Shown here in pieces: positions 44,282 to 54,336 of a stretch of DNA of 64,000 bases. The notes under the pieces are model-generated. The model saw nothing but the letters and a program-made list of their open reading frames with translations. It had not been told where the DNA came from and did no database searches. Position numbers and translations under genes: made by a program. Positions within the stretch are counted from its first letter, which is position 1, and every line of letters begins with the position of its first letter. The stretch covers positions 558,001 to 622,000 of the forward strand of contig NW_026570293.1 in NCBI RefSeq assembly GCF_019649055.1, read 5' to 3'. The stretch comes from Paramacrobiotus metropolitanus. Taxonomy: Eukaryota > Tardigrada > Eutardigrada > Parachela > Macrobiotidae.

Positions 44282-46611
44282 CATATGGCTGTCTGGAAAA
44301 CCGTCATGGCTGAAAGTGGGTAGGACCTGCTGCAAGCGCGTTCATCAGGAGAATTCTAACTGATTGAGTTGTAGTTGTAGAGCGAACTTGTTATGTCGGC
44401 AATCTTTGTTTGATTTATTTTAGCGAGCGTACGTATGCTGTGTTTTACCGTATCCTACACAGGTATGCAGATTTGTCTCCCTTTTGTTGCATACGAGAAC
44501 TTTTGTAACATACGTAACTGAAGGAAGATTTAGCGTGAATGCATCTCGTACTACAGAATATGGTTTCTGATGGAAAACGGTTTCACTCGTTTTGACTATT
44601 ATAGTGTTATTGCAACAATCTCCGAAACGAATCCAAGCCAGAGCGAAACAGAAAATCGGAGAAAGCACACTGGCCATGCGGTTAAAGAACGTTTTTGAGC
44701 GGATTCAAAAAGTTAATTCACAGATACTCAGTGTTAGCGGTGTTAGCTTTTTCAAGTTCGCTCTGAAAACTATTGATCTGTCTAAATAATCTCTTCTGTA
44801 ATTTTTCGCTGCATTTTTTACCGACCAGACATTGAAGTCCTGTTAAACGGGTTGTCTGCTCCTGATACATGAATGAATGAATGAATGAATGAATCTTGCG
44901 TTATATGAAAGAAAATTAAAACACTGCTGAACACTCGGTGTCATACGGGTTCCGCTGTGCTTGACAGCGTTATTTTTGTCGATACAGTTGTAGTTGTAAA
45001 AGAGCATTAGTAACAGACATACTACACAATACTGTCCAGCAAATCCACTGCAGTACTACAATACTGCAGTGGATTTGCGGGGGGGTAAACCGGGGTAAAC
45101 TGTTTACCCCGGTTTTTACGATGCACAGGCCACATGGTTTAAGTTAGTGTGTCGTCCGTTGCTTATCTCACCAGGGAAAATAGGGAGGCTCCCCCTTCAG
45201 AAAAAGCTGAGTTTTTGCAGAAAGGTATACCTACGTAGTGTTATTAAAAAAATAATTTCAGCTGCTGTAATCAAGATGGACGTGGCCAAGCGCAAATTAA
45301 AGAGTGACCACTACCACATGCTATTACAATACCAGCGCAGTATTTAGCCTTTGCCAACGCGGAATGATCAACTTTTACAATTTGACATTTTCTGATTTTT
45401 GTGTTTGCTAATTAGAAAAAGAAAATTTGTGCAAAAACACAGATAATAATAATGATATAATTTAAATAATAACAAAGAATGTGTGAATGATCTACGGGCC
45501 AGTCAATGCATGGTTTACTCTAATGTTTGCATTGCAATTGTCACTATTTACCGAAGCTCACAGTTTAGCCCAAGAAAGTCTGCGACAGAAAACGTTTTCC
45601 TTCAAAAATGTTTTTGCAGCCTAAATCTACTGCCGTAACAAGCATGCTCGTATTGTCTCGACAGGCCAGCAGCTGCATACTCAGTGTGCGACTTTAATTC
45701 TCAATCCAAGCATATTTTTTACTGCCGCTGCTAATTCGATAGTAAGCGGCATACCGCCTTGGTGCGACTACAATTATGCTGCAGAGGTGTGCCGGATAGG
45801 AGTCAACTGATAAAGGTGCTCAACGATACTGAACCGCTTTGAAAGAGGATGGTAAATCGCGATAGCTTGAAACTGCGGAGATGGTTCCTATGCGGTATCG
45901 GCTAAAACCTTTCTACGCTTGCACGATCTAACAGCCAAAGTCATGCCATTTCGCTCGTTGTGCTGCAGGTGCAGGAGTCATCGTTGTTACCCCTTAAAAA
46001 AACCTGTCAGCACTTGATTACGTGATGATTATTGTTTCTATATCAACCTTACATGGAATTAATAATAAACTATCACAGTATCAAGCTCTCTACCGTGATA
46101 CTTGCGAAACAGCACAACGATTACCACCAACTCATCTGGTGGCCGATACGCAAATCCGTTTGTGAAAGTATCCGGAATGCGAAAATGTCGTGGTATACGT
46201 ACTGACGTACACCAGAAATAATAACAAAATAATAATGGGAAGTTTATTGTGCTTGCACAAAGCGATCTCACTTTCTACCGGGTAGGCTTCAGATAGCAGA
46301 CTGCAAAATGTGTTACAACAACAATGTCAAGTGTAAAAATACGAATAAACAGTGTCACGCTAATATTTTTTATATACGAAAGTTATACTGATGTTATGCA
46401 AAGCGAGCATCATTAGCACAGTAAAAGGCAAAGGAATAGGCAGACACTTTTAGCACGGTTGCGATAAATACATGCTGTTATGGAAAAGAGATGCAATCGC
46501 GCTAATTTAAGGCTACAGGAAAAACAATCAAAAGCCTGACTAAGTTCAGGCAGGCAGTTTGAACACTGGTGCACCCAAAGAGCGGTGTTTGTGCTCTCAG
46601 CCAGCAGGCAT
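44282..46611. other. Gene-poor stretch with paired hairpins
   Basis: No coding sequence is supported. It contains an (ATGA)n microsatellite at about 44,871-44,893, two adjacent strong hairpins at 45,039-45,115, and a partial MITE end at 46,129-46,197 (ATACGCAAATCCG, GGAATGCGAAAA). Confidence 0.5.
45039..45115. repeat. Two adjacent perfect hairpins
   Basis: Hairpin 1: GCAAATCCACTGCAGTA (45,039-45,055) and its exact reverse complement at 45,062-45,078, with a 6-nt loop. Hairpin 2: AAACCGGGGTAAAC (45,087-45,100) and its exact reverse complement at 45,102-45,115, with a 1-nt centre. A G-run separates them. Non-coding. Confidence 0.9.
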
Positions 46612-48264
46612 CTACTGGGCAATGGACGCTTTCCAAGCCGCCATCTGGTCGCGACTAATACGCAGGCGTGTAAACGAGGGCGCTGTTGTGATATACTTGT
46701 TACGGGTCCGATAGGTAACAAGATGCTGACTTTCTACAAAACCCTTGTACGAAACTTCCCTGTCGAAGCAGATAATCTTCTGGCCCTCCTTCAGAATATC
46801 GGCAGCACAGACGATCTTGCTCAGCGCATACTGTTGCACAGTGGCTCCACCATCATCCGACACCAGAGCGTCCGTATCATCCAGCATCATCCCGACGAAA
46901 GTCATGGGGTACCAGTAATTATCACGCTCATCAACGTCCACGAATACCTCAGCCTGTTCCTCCAATTCCTCCACGTTTCTCAAGGGCAGCGTGCGGGGTT
47001 TTCGGGGTTCCGTTGGAAATGAAATTTGTGGCTTACTGTCGGAATGCTTGTACTGGTAGATATCCCGCACTTCGGCATCCAGAAGCAAGCCACTCTGTAA
47101 AGAAATCAAAGTATTTCTCCTTTCCTGTTCGACACACTAGCACCTGGTTGCGCATGAAAGGATATTCTGTGACGGAAAAGAAATATTTGCATAAAAGCGA
47201 CCATTATTCGTGAAAACATTACATTTTTCAGCCACAACGTACTTTTATGGGTCCATTGGCGAGTTGCGCATCGGTCATCAGCGGGAAACGGACGAGGAAC
47301 AGCGCCGGTCCCAGCACCCCGCGACGGTTGGCCGGCGAAGGCTCCAAATGGTCCCGCACACAAGCGTCCACCGACCACCTATAATCGCACCAAAAAAGCT
47401 TATTTTGCAGCTTCTGACGGAAGCAAGAACAACCTACTTCTCCAGAGCCCTGTAGATGCTATTTTCCTCGGCGGACAACGTACTGCGCTGTAGGATCGTT
47501 ATCAACGTATCTTGTCCGATATCACTGAACTGGTCCGACTGCAGAACATCCTTGCACTTGGCGTCGACCACTGCCAAGCACTTCTCCACGAAACCAGCCA
47601 AACAATCCAGCATCGAGTGTTTAGCCTGCTCAAAACAAGTGAACATTCGATATTTAAAAATTTTTCACCGATTGCGGAACTATCCCACCTTTTTCCAGAA
47701 CACGAGGCAATTGTCGATGTTCAAGTGGCTGTTGATGAACTGCTGGCACAGTTCCATCAGCAACGGAAGATTGTACTTGTCAGCACAGTACATGGTCTCG
47801 AAGACGTTGTCCGCTGTTAGTTCTCCGCCCAGCGTACGCGTGTACAAAAATCTGAAAAAGTGATTTCTATAGTATTTTTACCTATTGTTTCGTTCCCCAT
47901 GAAGCTGTTCACAAGTCTACACTCACGTGAGCATATTGGCGAAGGCCTCTGGCAGGATCTCCGGGATATCAATCGCACGGTCGCCACTTTCGGCCAAACC
48001 TCCGTTAAACATGGTGTGGAAGACATCACTGCCGAGGGACAACACAAACCTAAAGTGCAAAATCCTTTAGGATTTTCAGCCCACGTTGAGTGTCGCGAGG
48101 ACTAACTTGTGAACCGAGAAAATCTTGGCTGGGCCATGCTGACGTCCAACGGCGAACCGCACATCGCTCATCTCCCCACTGGCTAAAATATATTTCAGCT
48201 GATCGACCATCCCAGGCAGGATGCTCCGCCATTCAGACGGTGATGCGCACGAACTTCCTGACAT
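46612..48264 (-). CDS. BTB-BACK protein with Tudor/Agenet-like C-terminus, gene 5
   Basis: Six exons on the minus strand: 48264-48107, 48049-47927, 47851-47689, 47625-47438, 47378-47243, 47094-46612; 416 residues with no break. The start MSGSSCASPSEWRS leads directly into the BTB core (MSDVRFAVGRQHG, SDVFHTMFNGGLAESGD, FLYTRTLGGELTADNV). BACK-like: FVEKCLAVVDAKCKDV. The last exon is longer (483 nt) and more divergent: VFVDVDERDNYWYPMTFVG, then GQKIICFDREVSYKGF and RLRISRDQMAAWKAS. It is inverted relative to genes 1-4 and less similar to them, so it is probably an older duplicate. Exon sizes 123, 163, 188 and 136 nt are kept. Confidence 0.85.
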
Positions 48265-48339
48265 GATGAAATGGGCGCAAAGATATTTAGATCCAGTCGA
48301 AGTTTGGCGCGATTTGCTCTTAGTTCTCACTAAACAGAG

Positions 48340-49784
48340 GTTGCAGTCTGCGTGGAGATGATCAAATTAGCCCAATAACTGACAACAGGATAAGTACCCG
48401 AAAATTCGTAGTTAACGATTTTTCGGAAACAGTAGGATTTGCGGGATGATCTCACAGTCGTAAGAATATTACCACCGTTTTTGTGTCATTACCTAACTTA
48501 TCAAGTATAAGTATTCCACCCAAAAACATGAAAAACTGTGGAAACATCAAAAATGCAGAAAATGTACAGTACGATTCATGGTGGACTCGTACTGAGTACT
48601 ACTGACTCATGGTGGACTAGTCGCAAGTTGCTTTTCATGGCGCTGCCTCACCAGGCGGCTGCTGCTCTTCCGTCGAAAATATGATTGGCTTATTTGGCGG
48701 TGTTTGTGTAGCTGATGTGCGAGTAAATGGAAAATGGCGCGTAAATGGAAAAGTAAATGGAAAAAATATTATGAACAACAAATTCTCGTTTTTCTGCAAG
48801 GCGATACCTGTTGGTATTGTGCATTGTGCAAGCAGGCGCTCCACAATAAGCCTGAAATACGTATATTTCTTGTACTAGCGGTGGTTGCGAACCAGGAGCG
48901 CGAGCGCCAGTACCATTGGGAAATGGTATTGGGATTGTGGAATTGGAAAAGCGTGACGTACACTCTTCGTGGCGTCAGACAGATTTTATGCTCTTGACGA
49001 AGACTTTAATTTGCAGCACCTCGCAGGCTCGCGCTTCGCGCTCGGTGCAAATAAATGTAAGAGCGATTAAAACAGATTAAGACCCAGAAAAAACTCACAA
49101 GGTACGAATACAAAATTGTTTACTGTACGTACGCCAGTCAATGGGAGCGGAATCTTTGCAGCCATTTACTCTCCGTCTTCATTGCCCACAATTCGGCAGC
49201 CAATCATTTAACCGGCATTCCAAGATAGAGCTGCGGTGAATTAAATTAAACGGGCTTCCGGTAGCGTACTTTACATGCATCTTCCGGCAGCGTACTGTAT
49301 AGTGCGCTGTACTGTGATGTACTGCATTTGTACGTCTTTCTCATTCCGCGTACCGACTTTAAGTGTGCGGATAGCACTGGCATTTAGTGTCAGCCAATCA
49401 TAGCCATTGGCCACCCTTTCGCTTCGTTTTCCATTGGCCACCATTCTTTTCGCTTGAAAGCTTTAAACCCGCGGACAATACCGTACGGGCCGTACGGCAC
49501 TAGCCGTACGGTACGGCTAGTGCATCCACAGATCAAAGTGTCGTGTTTTACGCTTTCCGAATTCCGACGTTAGCCTCCGTCGTCGGACTCAATCGGGTTT
49601 TTGTGACATAAACCTTTCTCCTGCTTGTCTGTACATTTCTCGGTGGTTCAATCTAGCGAAAGACGTAAGTGTAGTTTGTGGCGTACAGAGCGGGAGCTGA
49701 ATGTGCATAATTATTTCTGTTTTGCAAACCGTTGAGCACTGCAGACACTATAAGGTATAATACTATTGGTTAGCGCATTCGATC
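48340..49784. other. Gap between BTB gene 5 and the BTB pseudogene
   Basis: It contains four close copies of GTAAATGGAAAA at 48,722-48,770 and a 27-bp palindrome at 49,497-49,523. The open frames here (48,635-48,997) reflect the small repeat and have no domain. Confidence 0.45.
49497..49523. repeat. 27-bp perfect palindrome
   Basis: GCACTAGCCGTAC, one centre base, then its exact reverse complement. CCGTACGG occurs again just upstream at about 49,490. It lies ~260 bp upstream of the BTB pseudogene start. Confidence 0.85.
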
Positions 49785-51021
49785 ATGTCTCAAACTGTCG
49801 CTACATCTGCGACTGCGACCACCGACTGGCGCGCACAGTGCCGGGGATCAACAATCTGCTGAAACATGCGCTGACCACGGGACAGATGGCCGATGTGGAG
49901 TTCGCGGTTGGATTTCTATTCTTAGACGCTGCGCAGTAATTCAGCCATACTCGCTACAAAAACATCTATCTGCCTTGATTTTTATTGCAGATACATGTAT
50001 ACCGGCTCCACACAGGATAGTTTGCGGGTGGGGAACGTTTGGCAAACGATTTACTGCGCGGATAAGTACAATTTGCCGATGCTCATGGATATGTGCCTGC
50101 AGTTCATTCGCAGCCAGCTGAAAGACGACAACTGCTTGGCGTACTTGGAAAACGTCAGTTTCACAACATTAGCAGTAAATAGTGACGATTATTGATGACT
50201 ATCGTTGTGGTCGGCAACAGGTGAAGCTTTTCGCGCACGGCTGCGTTGCCGCTTTCGTGGAGAAGTGCTTGGAGACGGTTGACGCGTCAACTACGGCTAT
50301 CCTGCAGTCAAAGCAGTTCTTGGCAATTCGTCAAGATACGCTGGTGATGCTGCTGCAGCGTAACAGTTTGTCGGCAGAAGAGAACACCATCTACACGGCC
50401 GTGGAGAAGTACACCGGTTTTACTGTCAGTTCACTAAGTACTAATTCAGCCGAAAGCTGTGTGCTCGTTGTGTTATCAAGTGGTCTGCGGAGGCATGCCG
50501 CAAGAATAATCTGGAGCCATCGGACGATAACCGTCGTCAAATGCTGGGCGCCGCCTTGTTTCTTGTCCGTTTTCCTTTGCTGACTGATTCTGAACTGGTC
50601 AACGGTCCTGCTAAGGTTCGTACGTTTAAAGCCTCTGTCAATCTCTTTTGAGATTTTCTGCAGTGTTCATTTCATGTTCCAGAGTGGACTGCTATTGGAC
50701 AGTGAGCTACTGGCGATTTACAAGTACAAAAACGCCGTAACCAAACCACCGCTGGTTTTTCCCGCTGATTATCGGACGGGCTGTGGATTTGCTGGTTTCC
50801 GGTTCAAGGAGCGGGTATTTGTCGAATCCTGTAATGATGACTGGGTAGCCGGAGAGATTGAGTGTAGACACGAAGGTGGTGTTCTTGTCAACATTCGTCG
50901 AGGAACGACTTTTATAAGCGCGCCCGATAAGATCGTCCGGGCGTCGAATATCCTGAAAAAAGACCAGCCAGTCCTTTGGTGGTGGAGAAATCAATGGAAC
51001 AATGGTAAGTATTGCTCATAG
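49785..51021 (+). pseudogene. BTB-BACK family pseudogene, gene 4
   Basis: The start codon (MSQTVATSATATTDW) and most of exon 1 are present, but a one-base loss after DWR shifts the frame to an early stop. The end of exon 1 and all of exon 2 are missing: the text jumps from the equivalent of FAVG into intron-like sequence. Exon 3 (49,991-50,153; YMYTGSTQDSLRVGNV) and exon 4 (50,221-50,408; FVEKCLETVDASTTAI) keep the family lengths of 163 and 188 nt. Exon 5 (50,481-50,615) is one base short at its acceptor. Exon 6 (50,683-51,021) stops early at NNGKYCS, before most of the second beta unit. These four defects make a functional product unlikely. Confidence 0.8.
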
Positions 51022-51615
51022 TATGAACTTCATAGCATTGTAGAGATCGAATTAAAATCACCCGAAGCGATGATACCAGCATCAAAGCCCTCTCCGAAAT
51101 AACGATTCCACTCGAAACCGTGATGGAGACCAGTAGCGCTGGGTGACTAAGTGCCAAACACGGTAAATATGCAGTGCTAAATACAATCTCGATGGCAACT
51201 GTAAAATACATCGGCTGGTGCGTTTTGGGAGACCATATCTGTTGATACTCGTTGCCACATCAGCGAATGGATCATTCATCTACATCGAACACGCGATAGT
51301 CCTAGCTGTACAATCGAAACCGAGAAAAACCAGACCAAAACGCAAATTTTATGGCAGTAAATAAAAACGGGGTACGTGCAACTGTGCAAACATCGAAGAT
51401 CTTGAGTATCGGATCTCATAATTAATAAAGAATTAAATGCGTCAGTGCGGAAAATCCATTGCAGTCCGCATCGCTCAGCCATCGCTTTCTTGAGTTCCAC
51501 CATTCGTTATTGTCGCGCAACATGTGGATCATTTCCATCTGGCCATCTGGGCGCGACTAATCATAAGGCCATTGAACGGATAACACTTAAAAACGGGTTG
51601 TCTAACTTCATAATC

Positions 51616-52044
51616 CTAAACAGGATAGGTTCCACCAGAGCACAGACAGACCACATGCTCGGCATTTGTGCGACGGCTATAGAAAACTTCCCGATTACGA
51701 TAGATCTCAGAAACCAAAACTTTTTGACCTTTTGTCAGGATTTCCGAGGCCCGAACAATTTTCTCGGCCTTACAACAATCCGTCGTTTTCCCGCCATCCA
51801 GCGTAACATAAAATCCACCGTTACCATGATCATATTTCCCCATAACTTCTGCCGGCCACCAATACTCGCTGCGAGGCTCAATGTCAACGAAGACTTCTTC
51901 CTTGAACGTGAATTTAACACCACCGTTGGTGACGCACAGCACCGCGCCCTCTCGGGGTTCCGCCGGAAAGGGAAGCTGGCATGCGTCGTTGCAGTGCTTG
52001 AAGCGATAAATGTCCCGCAGCTCGGCATCCAAAAGTAAACCACT
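51616..52044 (-). pseudogene. Orphan last exon of a BTB-BACK family gene, gene 6
   Basis: A minus-strand exon opens after a good acceptor (GCATTAG|AGTGG, 52,044) and encodes the family's C-terminal beta-rich part: LLLDAELRDIYRFKH, VFVDIEPRSEYWWPAEV, KIVRASEILTKGQKVLV. It is closest to the last exon of gene 5 on the same strand. It ends at CSGGTYPV, and the usual ISR..MA..K tail follows out of frame. No BTB or BACK exons lie upstream (52.0-52.7 kb). It is probably a partial duplicate. Confidence 0.7.
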
Positions 52045-52681
52045 CTAATGCTAGATCCAACTGTGATCCAGATACGGAGACCTAAACGGAATAGATCCCG
52101 TGGAAGTGAGCAATGCGATCTGGATTGCGAACTACGCGAAATCACGAAACGTCGCACCGCTAATTGCTGACTTTTAATAAATTGAAAATTCCGACAACCG
52201 AAAATCAATAATGATCGGCGCAGCTGGATCGTAAAGCGTGGAGCCCATTCAACAGTGTGTAACACTGTGCAGCACGTGCTATGCCGCGCCCACTAACACA
52301 ACTCAAGCCAATCAGAAGGGACACAACACAGACACGTAATCCTAAGGCGTAGCGCCACAGGCGTAGCGCCACTGACGTGAACGCTAGTGATCCCGGTCTC
52401 ACATGCCTCTGGGGGGATGCCGAGCTCCTGTGAGGCTGGACACACTCCCGAATCCACGAGAAGACGACGGTCGCCGGTGTCTGTGTGTGCTCAAAAACAT
52501 CAAATTCTCTTAATCCATTTTATCACATCAATTACATAAAGGCACAATTTCATTTAATACGATGTGAATAAAGAGATCCAATTATAAAAATACTATCAAA
52601 TCATTAGGAACAGATCAACAATAACAGATCAACAAAAGTATTAATCAAATTGTAGACTAGGATCCTCCATTTCTGACTCGC

Positions 52682-53092
52682 AAAGGTCACAGGTCCTGTC
52701 CACCGTTTTCTGCACTTTGGCCCATTCCGCTCTGTTGAGCAAGTCCGCGCATCCGTAGTGCGACTTTTCATCACAATCCGCTTGAGAATCAGGTGCGTAT
52801 CAAGTACGACTTAGGAATACTGCTTCAATCTTTGGAATATGGTGCGTATCATTCGTACGACTTCAAAATGAGATCCAATAAAGGTCATGGAGGGACGTCA
52901 ATGAAGACAAGCGTAGTTCGCTTCCTCCCTAATAAAGGTCATCCTTTGTTGAGATGATCCGTTGAGATGTGCGACTCGTTTTGGGTTAATGATCCCAAAG
53001 GTCATGCGACTTGAATTCCGATACGGTGACTCTGTTGGGCAATTGATGATCCCAAAGGTCATCCCACTCGTCAAAACTTCTGTTAAAGGTCA
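52682..53092 (+). repeat. Six AAAGGTCA(T) motifs in plus orientation
   Basis: AAAGGTCA occurs at about 52,682, 52,880, 52,934, 52,997, 53,053 and 53,085 on the plus strand, five of them followed by T. Two sit in longer related units (GATCCCAAAGGTCAT). This is the opposite polarity to the ~28 copies from 53,164 rightward. Confidence 0.8.
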
Positions 53093-53207
53093 TGGAGGAA
53101 CTTAGCCGATTTTCTGCGGCTTCAAGCACTTCCTTGCTTGCCTCCCTGGTAAAATTTGCAGTTTGACCTTTCCGTCGCACATCCAACTTCAATATGCCTC
53201 GAGCGGC

Positions 53208-53661
53208 CAGAGTGCCGGCAAGTTTACCGTAGCATCTCTGATGGGGCCGGCTAATTACCGGATTGAGTTTACCCCATGAAATTTCCACCTTAAATCTTTG
53301 ATGACTCTTGTTCGCCGCTTGTGGCTTACGTTAGTACGAGAAATCCGGCTTGATTACCGTAGTTTTTCTCGTTTTAATTATAACACTGAATCGCTTGAAA
53401 AGAGTGCCGGCATAGTTTACCGTAACAACTCTAATGAGGCCGGCTAATTGCCGCATTAAGTTAACCTCATCAATATTCCACCTGTTGTCTTTCTCTTTTT
53501 CGCCGCTTGTGGCCCCGTTTCGTGTTCAAGAGATCCGGCTTGATTACCGTCGTCTCTCTTGTGCATTTATAACACTGAGTCGCTTAGAGAGGAGGGCCGG
53601 CTAACTGCCGTAGCAACTCCCTTGGGGCCGGCTTTATAGACCGAATCAATTTCAACCCCAA
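53208..53661. repeat. Array of eight stem-loops with covarying stems
   Basis: Outer stems (plus strand): CAGAG/CTCTG 53,208-53,240; ATGGGG/CCCCAT 53,241-53,277; ACGAGAAA/TTTCTCGT 53,336-53,372; AGAGT/ACTCT 53,401-53,432; ATGAGG/CCTCAT 53,434-53,470; CAAGAGA/TCTCTTG 53,527-53,561; GGAG/CTCC 53,591-53,620; TTGGGG/CCCCAA 53,622-53,661. Each encloses a conserved CCGGC(T/A) ... (A/G)CCG core, most able to form a 3-4-bp inner stem. The hairpins lie in two ~189-bp tandem units plus a partial third. No ORF crosses them. Confidence 0.8.
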
Positions 53662-53847
53662 TAGATATTCCACATGATTTCTTTTAGGCAATTCTGTGCT
53701 ATAAACGCTGCAAACAACAAATACACAATTACAGTTAATGTTAACATGTCACGTGTCACGCCCTTTATACAACACCATTTTCATTTTTGTGACGTACCGA
53801 CAATTGCCGTAGACGTCCTTTTAATAGTGTGATCCTAACGATCAGCA

Positions 53848-54312
53848 CTATTCCATTTCATTTGAATCGCCCTCGCCATCTCTCGGCGGGCGTTTCTTAG
53901 CGCTTTCCGGTTGGTTTCGATCGGAAGTTCGGTCAACTGGTTCCGTCGAGTCAACTTCCATGACCTTTGTCGGGTCAACTCCGCGCTGGCCACGACCTTT
54001 GCCTTGGCGACTTCGCTTAACCGCCTCAAGTCGATGGCGTGCGTCATTTTCTTCGAGTCGCAGTCTTCGGTTATCAGGGTCTTCCGCCAATCGACGCTGC
54101 ACGTCGGCGAGATTATCCCGCAGCTGTTGGTTTCGGATACCGCGTCGTCCCATCTGGTTAGGCGCACGGTCTGGACGACGGTCACTTTTCTTCACTAAGA
54201 ATTCATCAATGTAAGTTTCGATTCCGTCCACCGGTTCGACGTAGTCGCTTCCCAGAGAATCTTTAATCTTATTAATCCTTTCTTCTACTTGGGATGCGTG
54301 GCGCTGTGTCAA
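53848..54312 (-). CDS. 154-codon charged ORF of the giant element
   Basis: An intact minus-strand ORF starting 25 nt after the stop of the 733-codon ORF, so the two could share one message. It is rich in Arg, Asp, Glu and Gln, with helical segments (RINKIKDSLGSDYV, LRDNLADVQRRLAEDPDN, ENDARHRLEAVKRSR) that could form a coiled coil, and a basic tail (AKKRPPRDG). No family is recognised. Two AAAGGTC words lie within it near 53,961 and 53,996. Confidence 0.55.
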   Translation of the reverse strand: MTQRHASQVEERINKIKDSLGSDYVEPVDGIETYIDEFLVKKSDRRPDRAPNQMGRRGIRNQQLRDNLADVQRRLAEDPDNRRLRLEENDARHRLEAVKRSRQGKGRGQRGVDPTKVMEVDSTEPVDRTSDRNQPESAKKRPPRDGEGDSNEME

Positions 54313-54336
54313 GTTGCCCTTTGTGTCCGTGTCTTA

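Noticed and set aside
52986-53288. 100-codon minus-strand frame
   Set aside because: It overlaps the octamer repeats and the first hairpins and has repetitive Asp-His text from the repeats; unlikely to be a gene.
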